DNA of 64,000 nucleotides, taken from contig NZ_JAHNZO010000018.1 in the NCBI RefSeq assembly GCF_018998565.1, positions 62,001 to 126,000 of the forward strand. The letters are read 5' to 3'. The notes beneath the pieces were generated by a model. That model worked only from the letters and a program-made list of their open reading frames with translations, searched no databases and was not told the origin of the DNA. Positions 1-8,983 of this stretch are shown here, one piece after another; position 1 is the stretch's first letter, and each line of letters starts with the position of its first letter. The stretch comes from Paenibacillus oleatilyticus. GTDB lineage: Bacteria; Bacillota; Bacilli; Paenibacillales; NBRC-103111. Position numbers and translations under genes: made by a program.

Positions 1-3000
1 TCAACAATGCCGCAAACTGCGCCCGGGTGATTTCCGCATCCGGGTTGAAGGAACCGTTCGGCATCCCCCGAACGATCAGCTTGACCGTCAATCGGTCGAT
101 TTCCTTTTCCGCCCAATGACCGGCTATATCCGGGAACTTCCCTTTCTCCCGGACTAGCGCCATGTAAGTGCCGTTCGTCCGGCTGAATACGGTCGCCTGA
201 CCGCCGGAGAATACCGCCGGAACGAAGCTGATCGAACCATCCGGCAGGACACGAACCACCGTCGTTTCATCCGGGTTTGCCGTATCCTGAAGTTTTATCG
301 TTTTCGGAACATAAACGGGGTAAATGTCCAATGGCGCAGCAGATCCACCGGCACGGGCCCTTACGTCGAAATCTACGACCGGGGCTATAAGCCGATAGCC
401 AGCTTCCGACGCTTGCCGCTTGAAGCTCTGCAGCCTGTCGGGGTCCGCGACCGGTCTCATCGTCACCGAGATCGTCAATTCTTTGATGCCGCTCCCGAGC
501 CGCTTGGCGAGCGACGACAGATCGACGGCGTCTGCGGTCAACCTATAGCCGGCTTCCGCGCCTTGCAGTACAATCCTCTTCCCTGCCGCCTGCGCGGCCG
601 CCACGACCGATTCCGCCGGCAGATCGACGCGTACCGAACGTTTCCCCGCTAAGTACGAAGCGTCGATTGGCAGCACCACGTCCGTCCCGCGGGCTTGCGC
701 GAGCGCCTCGGCGAATGCCTCTTTGCGGACGGTTAGCCGCAGATCTTGCTCAGCCCCCGGGCTGTTGACTTCGAACAAGCCGGGTCTGGCGACCTCGGGC
801 TGGCCCGCAGGTCCGGGTCCCGATACGCTTGGCGCCGAAGCGGCGGGTGTCGGCGAACTTGGAGCGGAGCCTCCGCTCTCTTCCTCTTCCGGACGTACCC
901 GGACCTTGCGTACGACTTCAAGCGCTCGGTTGCCGGACGAATCATCGACCTGATAGCGCAGCTCGTAAACTCCGGGCTTGCGGGAATCGACCGTCCCGAC
1001 CACCCGAATGCGGCCGCCGATGTCCCCGTCATAGTTATCCATGGCTATAGCGCCCGGATCGACAAAGGAGACGCCGTAGCTTATGGACATTTCCGGCTCT
1101 CCTTGCAACGTAATGACCGGCCGGATCGTATCCTTCACCCGTACTGTACGGGTTACGGGGAGCGCCGGATTTCCGGCCCGATCGGTCACATCATACTGGA
1201 GAACGTAGCTTCCGAGCCGCGATACATCGACACGGCCCGTTACCGCGATCCGGCCCGTAAGGTCTCCGTCCTGCGGATCGAACGCCTTGGCGCCCGGATC
1301 GACATAGGCCGTACCGGCCTGCCAATCCAGCGAACTTTCGCCCAGCAGCACGATATAAGGGCTTTCCTTGTCCACGACATGAACGGTGCGGACGGCTTCC
1401 GCCACATTGCCAGAGCTGTCATTGACGCTGTAACGGATCACGTAGATTCCCGTTTGCTTCGTATATACGCTGCCCGTCACGGTCATCCGGCTCGTTAAGT
1501 CGCCGTCGTAATTGTCCATCGCCGTCGCGCCCGCATCGGTGTAGGCGTCTCCCAAAGCGACGATGGCCGGGTTCGCTCCCCTGATCGCGATAACTGGCTT
1601 CGTCGTATCGACAACGCGCACGATCCTTGCCGCTTCCGCGGTATTCCCCGTCCGGTCCGACACGCGGTACCGGAGCTCATAGGTGCCGAGCTTGGCGGAA
1701 TAGACATTGCCCGAAACCGTCATTTGCCGGGTCAGGTCGCCATCCTGCGCATCCAGAGCCTCAGCGCCCGGCTCAGTATAAGCCGTGCCGACCTCCAGCA
1801 GCAGCGGATTTTCCCCTTTTAGCGTAATGACCGGCTTTCCCCGGTCGATGCGGGCTGCTGCGCGGCCTTCGGCGCTTCGATTGCCCGCCGCGTCGACGGC
1901 CAGCGCAAATACCGGTGTCTCTCCCTCCGAGCTTACTTCCACCGGGGTACCCGGGTATTCCATCCAAGGTCCGTTTGCGCCTTGCTTCACCAGATACTTC
2001 GCAAGGCCGCTTCCCGTATCCGTGCTGCCGTAAACCTCGAACGTGACGGGACGGTTCGTCCAGCCGCTTTCGCTTAACGACAAGATCGGCACGCTCGGCG
2101 GCGTCCGATCGATACGAATGATCGCGCCAGCCTCTTCGCTGATCAAGCCAACCCGGTCCATGGCCCGGGCAAAGACGGCCGTTTCGCCTTCCGCCTCGAC
2201 GGTCACCGCAGCGTCAATGTAATCGGTCCAGCTCCCGCCGCGGCCGATTCGATACTGCAAGCGCGCGATTCCACTGTCCGCATCCGCACCGCCGCTCACG
2301 GTAAAGGTAACCTTATCGTTTGTCCAGCTTGTCGCGCTTGGCGCCAAGACCGGGGCGGTCGGAGCCGTCCGATCGATGCGAACGACAGTATAAACCTCTT
2401 CGCTCATGTTGCCCGCTTCGTCCGATGCCCTCACGTAGACGGGAGTCTCGCCTTCGGCACTCACGGTGAAGCCGGTTCCCGGAACATCGGTCCATGCGCC
2501 GCCCGTGCCCAGCTTAAACTGATACTTAACCGCCCCGGAAACGGCATCCGTGCTTCCGTAAACGACTACCGTCACATTGCCGGTCGTCCAGCCGGGTGCG
2601 TCGGTCGTAAGGATCGGAATTGTGGGCGCCGTGCGGTCAATCCGGACCCGGACGGCAGCCTCCGGGCCGATGTGGCCGAGCCGGTCCACCGCACGTGCCG
2701 TGACTGTCGTTTCGCCTTCGGCGGTAACGGTAACGGAATCGCCGGGAGTTACATCCTGCCAAGAGCTGTCCGCCCCCAGCTTAACCTGATATTTCAGCAG
2801 CCCGCTCAGGCGGTCCGTGCCTGAGAAGTCAACCTTGACGTCCCGGCGGGTCCATCCGGATTCGCTGACCGAAACCATCGGCGCATCCGGGGCCGTCCGG
2901 TCGATTCGGACGATGGCGGACGATTCGTCGCTTATGTTGCCCGCCTTGTCAATGGCGCGCACCCGTACCTCGGTTTCGCCTTCGGCTTCGACCCGAAGCT

Positions 3001-4963
3001 CGCCGGTGTATTCCGTCCAGTCTTCAGTCGCACCGCCGCTAAGCTTATACTCCAGACGCTGCAAGCCTGACAATCCGTCCTCGCCATAAACGGCCACGGA
3101 CACGCTTGGCGCGTCAATCCAGTCGGACGTTTGCGGGGTCACGACCGGAACGTTCGGCTTGGTTCGGTCGATCCATACGTCTAAGCCGCTCTCCTCGCTT
3201 ACATGATTCAGCTTATCGACGGTCCGCGCACGAACGGTCCAACGTCCTTCTTCCCGGATCGTCAAGGGCGAAACGTAAGGGGCCCAATCCGATATAACGG
3301 TGCCATCGGAGGCTACAAGCTGAACCTCAGACCGCAATACGCCGATTCCCGCATCCGCACCGTCCGCCACGGTAACCGTTATCTGCTCCGCGCGGGTCCA
3401 GCCGGAAGCGTCCGCTGTCACGACCGGGGGCTTCGGTCCAAGGCGGTCGACCCGGACCGTCTTGGCGCTTGCTTCGCTGACTTCTCCCAGCTTGTTCCAG
3501 GTTCTCGCCTCGACCTTCGTCTCTCCGTCCGCTTCGATGATGAACGGCGCTGTGTAAGTCTGCCACAAGCCGCCGTTCAGCCGGTATTCCGTGCGGTCCA
3601 CTCCGCTTACAGCCGGATTTTCCGCAATCGTAACCTGGACAGGCTGCTCGCTCCATGCTTCCGAGCCGACCGTGATCACCGGCGCTTGCGGCGGTTGGTT
3701 GTCGATCACAATCGGATTCGTCGTCACATCCTCCGACAAGCCGTATTCGCTTCCTGCCCGCACCCGAAACCGGGCGACGGATGTATTGACGCTTGCGGGT
3801 ATATCATAGGTGAATTCCGTACCGGTCACCCGATCCCCAATTAGCGTCCATGCGCTCCCGTCGTAAAACTCCACCTGATAGTACCGGTCGCTGCCTAGCC
3901 CCCACTCCGGAGATGTCCACTGCAGCGAGACAGGCCCTTTTTTTCGAGGGGATGACGGAGTAGCAAACGAGCCGGGCGTCTGTGGCGCATATTGCTTCAA
4001 AGTCCATTTCACCTTCGGTTTGTAATTGAAGCCTTGCGCTTGGGCAGCAGCCACCGCCAGTCCGTTTTTACGAACGGCGACGGCATGAGATTGACGGCGG
4101 ATCGAGACCTGAATGATGTCCGTCCACTTATTCATTTCCGCTTGAATTTCGGGGAACACATAGCCTGCCGTGACAACCTTGCCGTCCTTCGTAACGCCTG
4201 CCGCAACCGAAGAGCCTCCGGAAATCCATACGATATCTCTCCATCCGGATACGTCGGGGCCTCCCGTCGATACGACCGTTCCGTCGGCTCGAAGCCCCAT
4301 GATGAAAGTATCGCCGGCAGCGATCTGCACAATATTGGCCCAGCCGCCGACATTTCCCTGCCCGTAAGCCGTGTCGCCTTTCATGACAACCTTGCCGCTG
4401 TTGGTCAAACCGGCCGTGAACATATCGCCGGCGGCAATCTGCTTGATGCCGGACCATTCCGACAAATCGCTGATTTGCCCGTAACCGTTCATCCTGCCGA
4501 TTCCGACGACGGTTCCGTCGTTTTTCAACCCCACCGTAAAACAATTTCCCGCAGCCACAGATTTCATCTGTGTCCACTGCGTCGCTCTTTGCGTCCGGTC
4601 GTTGCTGGCGAAGCAAGCGATGTCATCGTTTTGCCCCACCGCATACACCCGCCCGTCCGTCGTGACCGCGACGGCATGCATCAGTCCCGCATCGAGCGAC
4701 GCTACGTTCGTCCAGCCACTCAACTTATAGGATTGGAATTGACCCTCACCGGCCACCGTTCCGTCGGGATTAAGCCCCAACGTATAATCATTTTGGGTGA
4801 CGATGTACTTGGGCAGCGGATGGGGCGGGTACCCCTCTGCCGCCATCACCGGCCGTTCGATGCACAATCCGGCCAGCATCAGCACCCCGGCAGCCGCTAG
4901 AACGACCGCCGGCCGGCCCCGTATTCTTCCGTTTAATTGTTTCGACAACAACGTCTTCGACAA
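1..4963 (-). CDS. Giant modular SLH-domain surface protein (3' end outside window)
   Basis: The frame is open from a TTG at 4963, behind GGAGAGGAG, to the left edge, giving over 1,650 residues. The N-terminus is a signal peptide (basic start, hydrophobic core, VMAA cleavage region near residue 42). Next come about five RCC1-like repeats (W..V......G..H..AV..DG.VYA.G; about 4850-4010), an FN3-like stretch (about 3990-3700), seven Ig-like/OmpL47-type repeats of about 88 residues containing IDRT and EGET motifs, four DUF5011/HYR-type repeats of about 79 residues (DNYDGDLT motif), a Ser/Pro linker, a further beta-rich domain, and an SLH domain (GHWAEKEI, PDAEITRAQFAALL) at the edge. SLH domains bind pyruvylated cell-wall polymers, so the protein is probably an adhesin or S-layer-associated protein. 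The modules are seen; the binding role of the repeats is inferred. Confidence 0.9.
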   Translation of the reverse strand, partial: MSKTLLSKQLNGRIRGRPAVVLAAAGVLMLAGLCIERPVMAAEGYPPHPLPKYIVTQNDYTLGLNPDGTVAGEGQFQSYKLSGWTNVASLDAGLMHAVAVTTDGRVYAVGQNDDIACFASNDRTQRATQWTQMKSVAAGNCFTVGLKNDGTVVGIGRMNGYGQISDLSEWSGIKQIAAGDMFTAGLTNSGKVVMKGDTAYGQGNVGGWANIVQIAAGDTFIMGLRADGTVVSTGGPDVSGWRDIVWISGGSSVAAGVTKDGKVVTAGYVFPEIQAEMNKWTDIIQVSIRRQSHAVAVRKNGLAVAAAQAQGFNYKPKVKWTLKQYAPQTPGSFATPSSPRKKGPVSLQWTSPEWGLGSDRYYQVEFYDGSAWTLIGDRVTGTEFTYDIPASVNTSVARFRVRAGSEYGLSEDVTTNPIVIDNQPPQAPVITVGSEAWSEQPVQVTIAENPAVSGVDRTEYRLNGGLWQTYTAPFIIEADGETKVEARTWNKLGEVSEASAKTVRVDRLGPKPPVVTADASGWTRAEQITVTVADGADAGIGVLRSEVQLVASDGTVISDWAPYVSPLTIREEGRWTVRARTVDKLNHVSEESGLDVWIDRTKPNVPVVTPQTSDWIDAPSVSVAVYGEDGLSGLQRLEYKLSGGATEDWTEYTGELRVEAEGETEVRVRAIDKAGNISDESSAIVRIDRTAPDAPMVSVSESGWTRRDVKVDFSGTDRLSGLLKYQVKLGADSSWQDVTPGDSVTVTAEGETTVTARAVDRLGHIGPEAAVRVRIDRTAPTIPILTTDAPGWTTGNVTVVVYGSTDAVSGAVKYQFKLGTGGAWTDVPGTGFTVSAEGETPVYVRASDEAGNMSEEVYTVVRIDRTAPTAPVLAPSATSWTNDKVTFTVSGGADADSGIARLQYRIGRGGSWTDYIDAAVTVEAEGETAVFARAMDRVGLISEEAGAIIRIDRTPPSVPILSLSESGWTNRPVTFEVYGSTDTGSGLAKYLVKQGANGPWMEYPGTPVEVSSEGETPVFALAVDAAGNRSAEGRAAARIDRGKPVITLKGENPLLLEVGTAYTEPGAEALDAQDGDLTRQMTVSGNVYSAKLGTYELRYRVSDRTGNTAEAARIVRVVDTTKPVIAIRGANPAIVALGDAYTDAGATAMDNYDGDLTSRMTVTGSVYTKQTGIYVIRYSVNDSSGNVAEAVRTVHVVDKESPYIVLLGESSLDWQAGTAYVDPGAKAFDPQDGDLTGRIAVTGRVDVSRLGSYVLQYDVTDRAGNPALPVTRTVRVKDTIRPVITLQGEPEMSISYGVSFVDPGAIAMDNYDGDIGGRIRVVGTVDSRKPGVYELRYQVDDSSGNRALEVVRKVRVRPEEEESGGSAPSSPTPAASAPSVSGPGPAGQPEVARPGLFEVNSPGAEQDLRLTVRKEAFAEALAQARGTDVVLPIDASYLAGKRSVRVDLPAESVVAAAQAAGKRIVLQGAEAGYRLTADAVDLSSLAKRLGSGIKELTISVTMRPVADPDRLQSFKRQASEAGYRLIAPVVDFDVRARAGGSAAPLDIYPVYVPKTIKLQDTANPDETTVVRVLPDGSISFVPAVFSGGQATVFSRTNGTYMALVREKGKFPDIAGHWAEKEIDRLTVKLIVRGMPNGSFNPDAEITRAQFAALL
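885..1850 (-). repeat. Coding tandem array of four DUF5011/HYR-like modules of about 237 bp
   Basis: Four copies carry a DGDLT-type motif near 1030, 1270, 1505 and 1740, giving a period of about 79 residues. Each opens with KPVI.L.G and closes with Y..RY.V.D.SGN. This array is the stalk region between the larger Ig-like modules and the SLH anchor. Confidence 0.8.
1850..3700 (-). repeat. Coding tandem array of seven Ig-like modules of about 265 bp
   Basis: Within the SLH protein, the RTAP-type linker (plus-strand GGTCGAT core) recurs near 1840, 2105, 2370, 2630, 2897, 3160 and 3445, so the period is about 265 bp or 88 residues. Each module carries a W(T)..P/V opening, an L/VEY or KYQ strand, W..Y and an EGET...RA.D close. 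The divergence between copies indicates an old duplication series. Confidence 0.8.
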
Positions 4964-5075
4964 CTCCTCTCCGCCTGTTAATGATCAAGCTAACCCTAAC
5001 AGCATAACGCGGAGAGTTTAAAACCGGTTAAAAACGGAAAAACTTGCGGAATCCGCCCGCCCTTTTTCCCCGCCT

Positions 5076-5990
5076 CTAATCAAACGTTAGAACAACTTTA
5101 CCGCGCCCGTGTCCGGTTTCGACTTCGCGGTGGGCATCGGCGGCTTGGCGCAGGGGGAATGTGCTGCGAATGTGGAGGCGGAGTTTGCCCTGCTCGTACA
5201 GATCGGCCAGCTCCGCCAGCCGGGCAGCCGACCGCTGGCTGCGAATCGGGCGGATGCCCAATTCCTGGGCCAATTCGAAGCCGACGAGGGTGCCGATGCG
5301 CTCCCGGTTCCGGACCAATTCCACCGAGACGCGCAGGGCGTCGCCTCCGGCCCCGTCAAGCACCGCGTCGATTCCATGCGGAGCGAGGGCCCGCACTCTG
5401 TCGGCCAAGCCTTCTCCATAGGCGACGGGGATGGCGCCGAGCGAACGCAGGTAGTCGTGGTTACGCTCGCTGGCGGTACCGATAACCGTCGCTCCCCAAG
5501 CCCGGGCCAGCTGCACGGCGATCGTACCGACAGCGCCGGCCGCGGCATGGATCAATACGATGTCGCCACGGCCTGCCCCAATCTCCTTCAGCCCGGTATA
5601 CGCCGCTTGTCCCGCCCCGGACAGACCGCCCGCCACCTCCCAAGGCATGCTCTGCGGTTTGACGACGACTTGACCGGCATCGACCGTCACATACTCGGCA
5701 TAACAGGTCAGCATTTTGTAGCCGATCACCTCGCTGCCGACGGAAAAGTCGTTAACCCCTTCTCCGACTTGATCGACAACCCCGGCGAATTCGTTGCCCG
5801 GAATTTGCGGGAACTGTACGGTGATACCGGGCGGAGGGCTCCAGCCGCTCCGCAGCGCCAAGTCAAACGGCTGCACGCCTGCCGCCTTGACGCGTACCCT
5901 TACCTGTCCCGCTCCCGCTTGGGGATCGTCAAATTCCATCGTTTGCAGCACATCCGGTGTGCCCGGAGAAGAAAACGCCGCTGCTTTCAT
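5076..5990 (-). CDS. NADP-dependent quinone oxidoreductase-type MDR reductase
   Basis: This 304-residue protein belongs to the medium-chain dehydrogenase/reductase family, zinc-free quinone-oxidoreductase branch. It starts MKAAAFSSPGTPDV, has a GroES-like N-terminal half (GNEFAGVVDQVGEGV) and a Rossmann half with AAAGAVGTIAVQLARAWGA. No structural zinc cysteine cluster is visible. It would reduce quinones or enones with NADPH in the cytosol. It is transcribed divergently from a LysR regulator, a common arrangement when the regulator controls the enzyme. A GCGG-ATT-CCGC hairpin followed by GTTTTTCC just downstream is a plausible terminator. The substrate cannot be told. Confidence 0.88.
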   Translation of the reverse strand: MKAAAFSSPGTPDVLQTMEFDDPQAGAGQVRVRVKAAGVQPFDLALRSGWSPPPGITVQFPQIPGNEFAGVVDQVGEGVNDFSVGSEVIGYKMLTCYAEYVTVDAGQVVVKPQSMPWEVAGGLSGAGQAAYTGLKEIGAGRGDIVLIHAAAGAVGTIAVQLARAWGATVIGTASERNHDYLRSLGAIPVAYGEGLADRVRALAPHGIDAVLDGAGGDALRVSVELVRNRERIGTLVGFELAQELGIRPIRSQRSAARLAELADLYEQGKLRLHIRSTFPLRQAADAHREVETGHGRGKVVLTFD

Positions 5991-6204
5991 ACTAAACCCC
6001 TCCTTTTTATTGGCCCCGTCCGCAGAACAGCCCGCTCCCGCGCAGCTTCATTTTGCGCCTATCCGCAAACCTTTTTCCGCGGAATTTGCCCGCTTGCAGC
6101 ATTTATTTTATACTGGAACATAAATAAACAAAAATACATCTGATCTCATAGATTATATAACCTTGAGTATATGAATGAATGGGAATGAAAAGGAGTGAAC
6201 GAGA

Positions 6205-7122
6205 ATGGAACTGCTGCAGCTCCATTATTTTCGGACGGTCGCCAAGCTGGAGCATATGACGAGAGCGGCGCAAGAGCTCCACATCGCGCAGCCGGCGCTG
6301 AGCAAAACGATTTCCCGGCTGGAGGCCGATGTAGGCGTGCCGTTATTCGACCGCGAGGGCCGGCAAATCCGGCTCAACTCGTTCGGCAAAGCGTTTCTGG
6401 ACAAAGTGGAAACGGCGCTGAATGCGCTGGAGGAAGGCCGCCGTGAAGTGGCCGATATGGCCGGCAGCGAGCAGGGAAGCATCAGCTTGGCCATGTCCAC
6501 GCTGAATCGCCTGACGGACCCTTTAAGCGCGTTTTTATCGGTTTACCCGAATGTGAACTTTCGCATGACCCAGTCTTCCATGGATGAAATGGCGCAGTTA
6601 CTCGAAGCCGGAGAGGTCGATTTTTGCTTTACGGCGATGCCCATCGAAGGGCCGGACATCGATGCCGTGGCCGTTCTGCACGAAGAAGTGTATTTGGCCG
6701 TGCCTCCAGGGCACCGTCTGGCGCACCGTGGCAGCGTTGCGTTAAGCGAGGTGGCCAACGAGCCGTTTATCGGGTATAAGGAAGGATTCATTTTCCAAAA
6801 GATGAACGATGCGTTCTGCCGCGAAGCGGGGATCTCGCCGAACTTCGTGTGCCGCGTAGACGAACCTGCCGCCATAGCAAGCTTGGTGCGCACCGGGCTG
6901 GGCGTCGCTTTTGCAGGGGGATGCAATATAAATGCAACCTCAACGCCGCTTACGCTGCTGCATATCGAACAGCCAGTCTGTCAGCGCACGTTCCAGCTCG
7001 CATGGCATGAGAAGCGTTATTTATCGAAGGCGGCCCGCAACTTTCGCGATTTCGTCGTCGACTACTTTGCCGGGCAGCAGAAGCAGGTCGAGGCACCCAC
7101 GCTGGAAGCCGCCGTTAATTAA
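6205..7122 (+). CDS. LysR-family transcriptional regulator
   Basis: This 305-residue protein is of typical LysR length. An N-terminal winged helix-turn-helix (about residues 1-60, LHYFRTVAKLEHMTRAAQ then QPALSKTISRLE) is followed by a periplasmic-binding-protein-like effector domain (about 90-290). The start is set by AAAAGGAG eleven bases upstream of the ATG. It is divergent from the MDR oxidoreductase across about 215 bp containing an AT-rich region (6150-6178) with an interrupted dyad, a plausible LysR site. Such a protein usually activates the divergent gene in response to a small ligand and represses itself. The ligand is unknown. Confidence 0.9.
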   Translation: MELLQLHYFRTVAKLEHMTRAAQELHIAQPALSKTISRLEADVGVPLFDREGRQIRLNSFGKAFLDKVETALNALEEGRREVADMAGSEQGSISLAMSTLNRLTDPLSAFLSVYPNVNFRMTQSSMDEMAQLLEAGEVDFCFTAMPIEGPDIDAVAVLHEEVYLAVPPGHRLAHRGSVALSEVANEPFIGYKEGFIFQKMNDAFCREAGISPNFVCRVDEPAAIASLVRTGLGVAFAGGCNINATSTPLTLLHIEQPVCQRTFQLAWHEKRYLSKAARNFRDFVVDYFAGQQKQVEAPTLEAAVN

Positions 7123-7130
7123 AAGAAAAA

Positions 7131-7154
7131 ACCGTCCGGACATCTCCAGACGGT
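7131..7154 (-). terminator. Hairpin copy 1, terminator of the DAHP synthase gene
   Basis: The 10-bp stems ACCGTCCGGA and TCCAGACGGT enclose CATC (one mismatch). The plus-strand A-run just before it (7121-7130) becomes a U-run for minus-strand transcripts coming from 7407. It is a direct duplicate of the hairpin at 7360-7383. Confidence 0.75.
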
Positions 7155-7359
7155 CAGAGTGTTGAGAAACCTTAGTAGTAGAAAAACTCAGACAAATAGA
7201 GGTGGGGTATATCCCGTAAGAGTTTACGTCCGCCTTTGAAACCCGTGAAAATACCGCTAATTCTAATCCGATTCACGGGTTTCAAGAGCGGCTGGAGGGA
7301 TTTATCCCACCGGCGTATGCAGAGAGTTTTCTACGCGAAGCGGGTTTCTCAACAAGCTC
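7155..7359. mobile_element. MITE-like 205-bp nested-palindrome element
   Basis: The insert is bounded by TGTTGAGAAACC (7160-7171) and its exact inverse GGTTTCTCAACA (7343-7354). It sits between two direct copies of a 24-bp terminator hairpin (7131-7154 and 7360-7383, one mismatch). Inside are further nested inverted pairs: GGTGGGGTATATCCC (7201-7215) against GGGATTTATCCCACC (7297-7311), and TTGAAACCCGTGAA (7236-7249) against TTCACGGGTTTCAA (7272-7285). It has no coding capacity. The hairpin duplication resembles the way IS1182/IS1272-type elements target palindromes; that family assignment is inference. Confidence 0.6.
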
Positions 7360-7390
7360 ACCGTCTGGACATCTCCAGACGGTTTTTCTT
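7360..7390 (+). terminator. Hairpin copy 2, terminator of the LysR gene
   Basis: The stems ACCGTCTGGA and TCCAGACGGT are followed directly by TTTTTCTTT, giving a Rho-independent terminator on the plus strand. It lies between the convergent LysR and DAHP synthase genes and forms the right-hand copy flanking the MITE-like insert. Confidence 0.8.
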
Positions 7391-7406
7391 TGCCAATCGA
7401 TATCAT

Positions 7407-8483
7407 CTACCCAAGAAGACCGGACTCCCGCACCTGAGCGTAAAAATTCCCGAACTCCTCGATATTGAGCTGCTGGGCGGCATCGGACAATGCCGTGGCC
7501 GGGTCCGGATGCACCTCGACCATAACCCCGTCGGCACCGGCGGCTAGAGCCGCTTTGGCGCATGGGGCGAGAATGTCTTTGCGTCCTGTCGAATGCGTGA
7601 CGTCGACCAGCACCGGCAGATGGCTTTCCTGCTTCAGGATCGGCACGGCGGAAATATCGAGCGTGTTGCGGGTCGCCTTTTCGTACGTGCGAATGCCCCG
7701 TTCGATGAGCATGACCTGCGTATTGCCGCGGGCCAAAATATACTCGGCCGCATGAAGGAATTCGTCGATCGTTGCCGCCAGTCCGCGCTTGAGCAGAATC
7801 GGCTTGCGCACCTCGCCCGCCGCTTTCAGCAGCTCGAAGTTTTGCATATTGCGAGCGCCGATCTGAATGACGTCGATATACTCGCATGCCAATTCCACAT
7901 GAGCGGGATCAACGATTTCGCTGATCGTTTTCAGACCGAATTCGTCACCGACTTCCTTCAATATTTTAAGCCCCTCGATGCCCAGCCCCTGAAAATCGTA
8001 AGGGGAAGTTCTCGGCTTAAACGCCCCTCCGCGCAGCACGGTAATGCCCGCCTGCTTCAGCGCCGCGGCTACCGTCCGCGTCTGGTCGTAGCTCTCCACC
8101 GAGCAAGGTCCCGCAATCAGAACGGGACTTCCTCCGCCGACCTTCACATCGTCGCCCAACGTAACGACGGTATCTTCCTTTTGCTTCTTCCGGCTGACCA
8201 GAAGCTGCTTCTTATGATCGGTTACCTGAAGATTCAGCGAAGCCTGGAAAATTTGCTTGAACAGGTGCCGGATCGTATCGTCGGTGAAAGGCCCTTTGTT
8301 GCTGGCTACCAGCTCCGTCAGCATTTCCTTCTCCCGTACAGGGTCGAATTTCGGAATGCCCTGCTTCTCCTTGATGTTCCCGATTTCCTGGGCAATCTGG
8401 GCGCGTTCCGACAACAGCTCCAGAAGCTGGCGGTTCGTTTCGTCCAATTTTTGGCGTAAAGGTTCTAAACTTGGTTGGTTCAT
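7407..8483 (-). CDS. aroA: Bifunctional DAHP synthase/chorismate mutase
   Basis: This 358-residue enzyme catalyses the first step of the shikimate pathway, condensing phosphoenolpyruvate and erythrose 4-phosphate to DAHP. Residues 1-90 form an AroQ-type chorismate mutase domain ([21 protein letters not shown] opening), which in Bacillus AroA acts as a feedback sensor. From about residue 95 the type I-beta DAHP synthase barrel shows GPCSVES, the [11 protein letters not shown] loop, [13 protein letters not shown] and [10 protein letters not shown]. The symbol follows Bacillus subtilis aroA, not the enterobacterial EPSP synthase. An intact T-box leader upstream indicates induction when an aminoacyl-tRNA, probably aromatic, is scarce. 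Confidence 0.96.
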   Translation of the reverse strand: MNQPSLEPLRQKLDETNRQLLELLSERAQIAQEIGNIKEKQGIPKFDPVREKEMLTELVASNKGPFTDDTIRHLFKQIFQASLNLQVTDHKKQLLVSRKKQKEDTVVTLGDDVKVGGGSPVLIAGPCSVESYDQTRTVAAALKQAGITVLRGGAFKPRTSPYDFQGLGIEGLKILKEVGDEFGLKTISEIVDPAHVELACEYIDVIQIGARNMQNFELLKAAGEVRKPILLKRGLAATIDEFLHAAEYILARGNTQVMLIERGIRTYEKATRNTLDISAVPILKQESHLPVLVDVTHSTGRKDILAPCAKAALAAGADGVMVEVHPDPATALSDAAQQLNIEEFGNFYAQVRESGLLG

Positions 8484-8523
8484 TTCTCATCCGCTCCTTG
8501 AATTGTTTTTTGTTGGAACATAA

Positions 8524-8826
8524 AAAAAGGCCCCCCGTCGCAAGGGACGAGGAGCCGTGGTACCACCCTTATTAGAAGTGCGCTCCCTTCACCAAACGAA
8601 CCGGAGTGCTCTTCTCACTTTCCATCCTTTAACGCAGGACCGACGGGTAACCCTACAAGAAGCCTTGTTGATTCAGGCCACTCATCAGGCACCAGCTCGG
8701 GAGTGAACTTCAGCGCAGTGCTTCGTCGGGTGCTCTCAGTCGCCGGCACGCCGTCCCTGGCAAGAAGCGTTCTTCGCTTACTCTCTCCTTCATTGCTTGT
8801 CAGAACATTCAGTTGATTTAATTAAG
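8524..8826 (-). promoter_or_regulatory. T-box leader of the DAHP synthase gene
   Basis: On the minus strand the T-box GGGTGGTACCACGG (8568-8555) lies just before a GC-rich terminator hairpin ending in seven T (8524-8556). Further upstream is a stem I-like region with AGAGAGTAAG near 8780. A candidate specifier in a GAA-GTT-CAC-TCC context reads TTC (8707-8705, Phe) ahead of the CGAGCT element. Uncharged tRNA pairing with the T-box would favour antitermination. The T-box and terminator are clear; the specifier was read by eye and is less certain. Confidence 0.88.
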
Positions 8827-8832
8827 ATGCAT

Positions 8833-8860
8833 TTTATAACGAAACAAGCATGAAATACAA
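8833..8860 (-). promoter_or_regulatory. SigA-type promoter of the T-box/DAHP synthase transcript
   Basis: TTGTAT (8860-8855), a 16-bp spacer and TATAAA (8838-8833) sit just ahead of the T-box leader on the minus strand. Confidence 0.6.
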
Positions 8861-8983
8861 GTACATGATTTAAAGCATTTTTGCTTTATAGCGACGAAGT
8901 ATTTTGGGGGTTGTACAAAACGGAATTCCCGCTAACTCCACGGTTTTGCATGAAAATCCGCTTAAAAAACCGCAGGAACGTCA

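Noticed and set aside
746-1498. Long plus-strand frames within the SLH protein region
   Set aside because: The minus-strand frame is open for the whole 4.9 kb and encodes recognisable repeat modules and an SLH domain; the others are shadows.
885-3700. Periodic repeats that could suggest a CRISPR or VNTR array
   Set aside because: The periods of 237 and 265 bp are far too long for CRISPR, the copies are diverged, and they encode protein modules in one frame.
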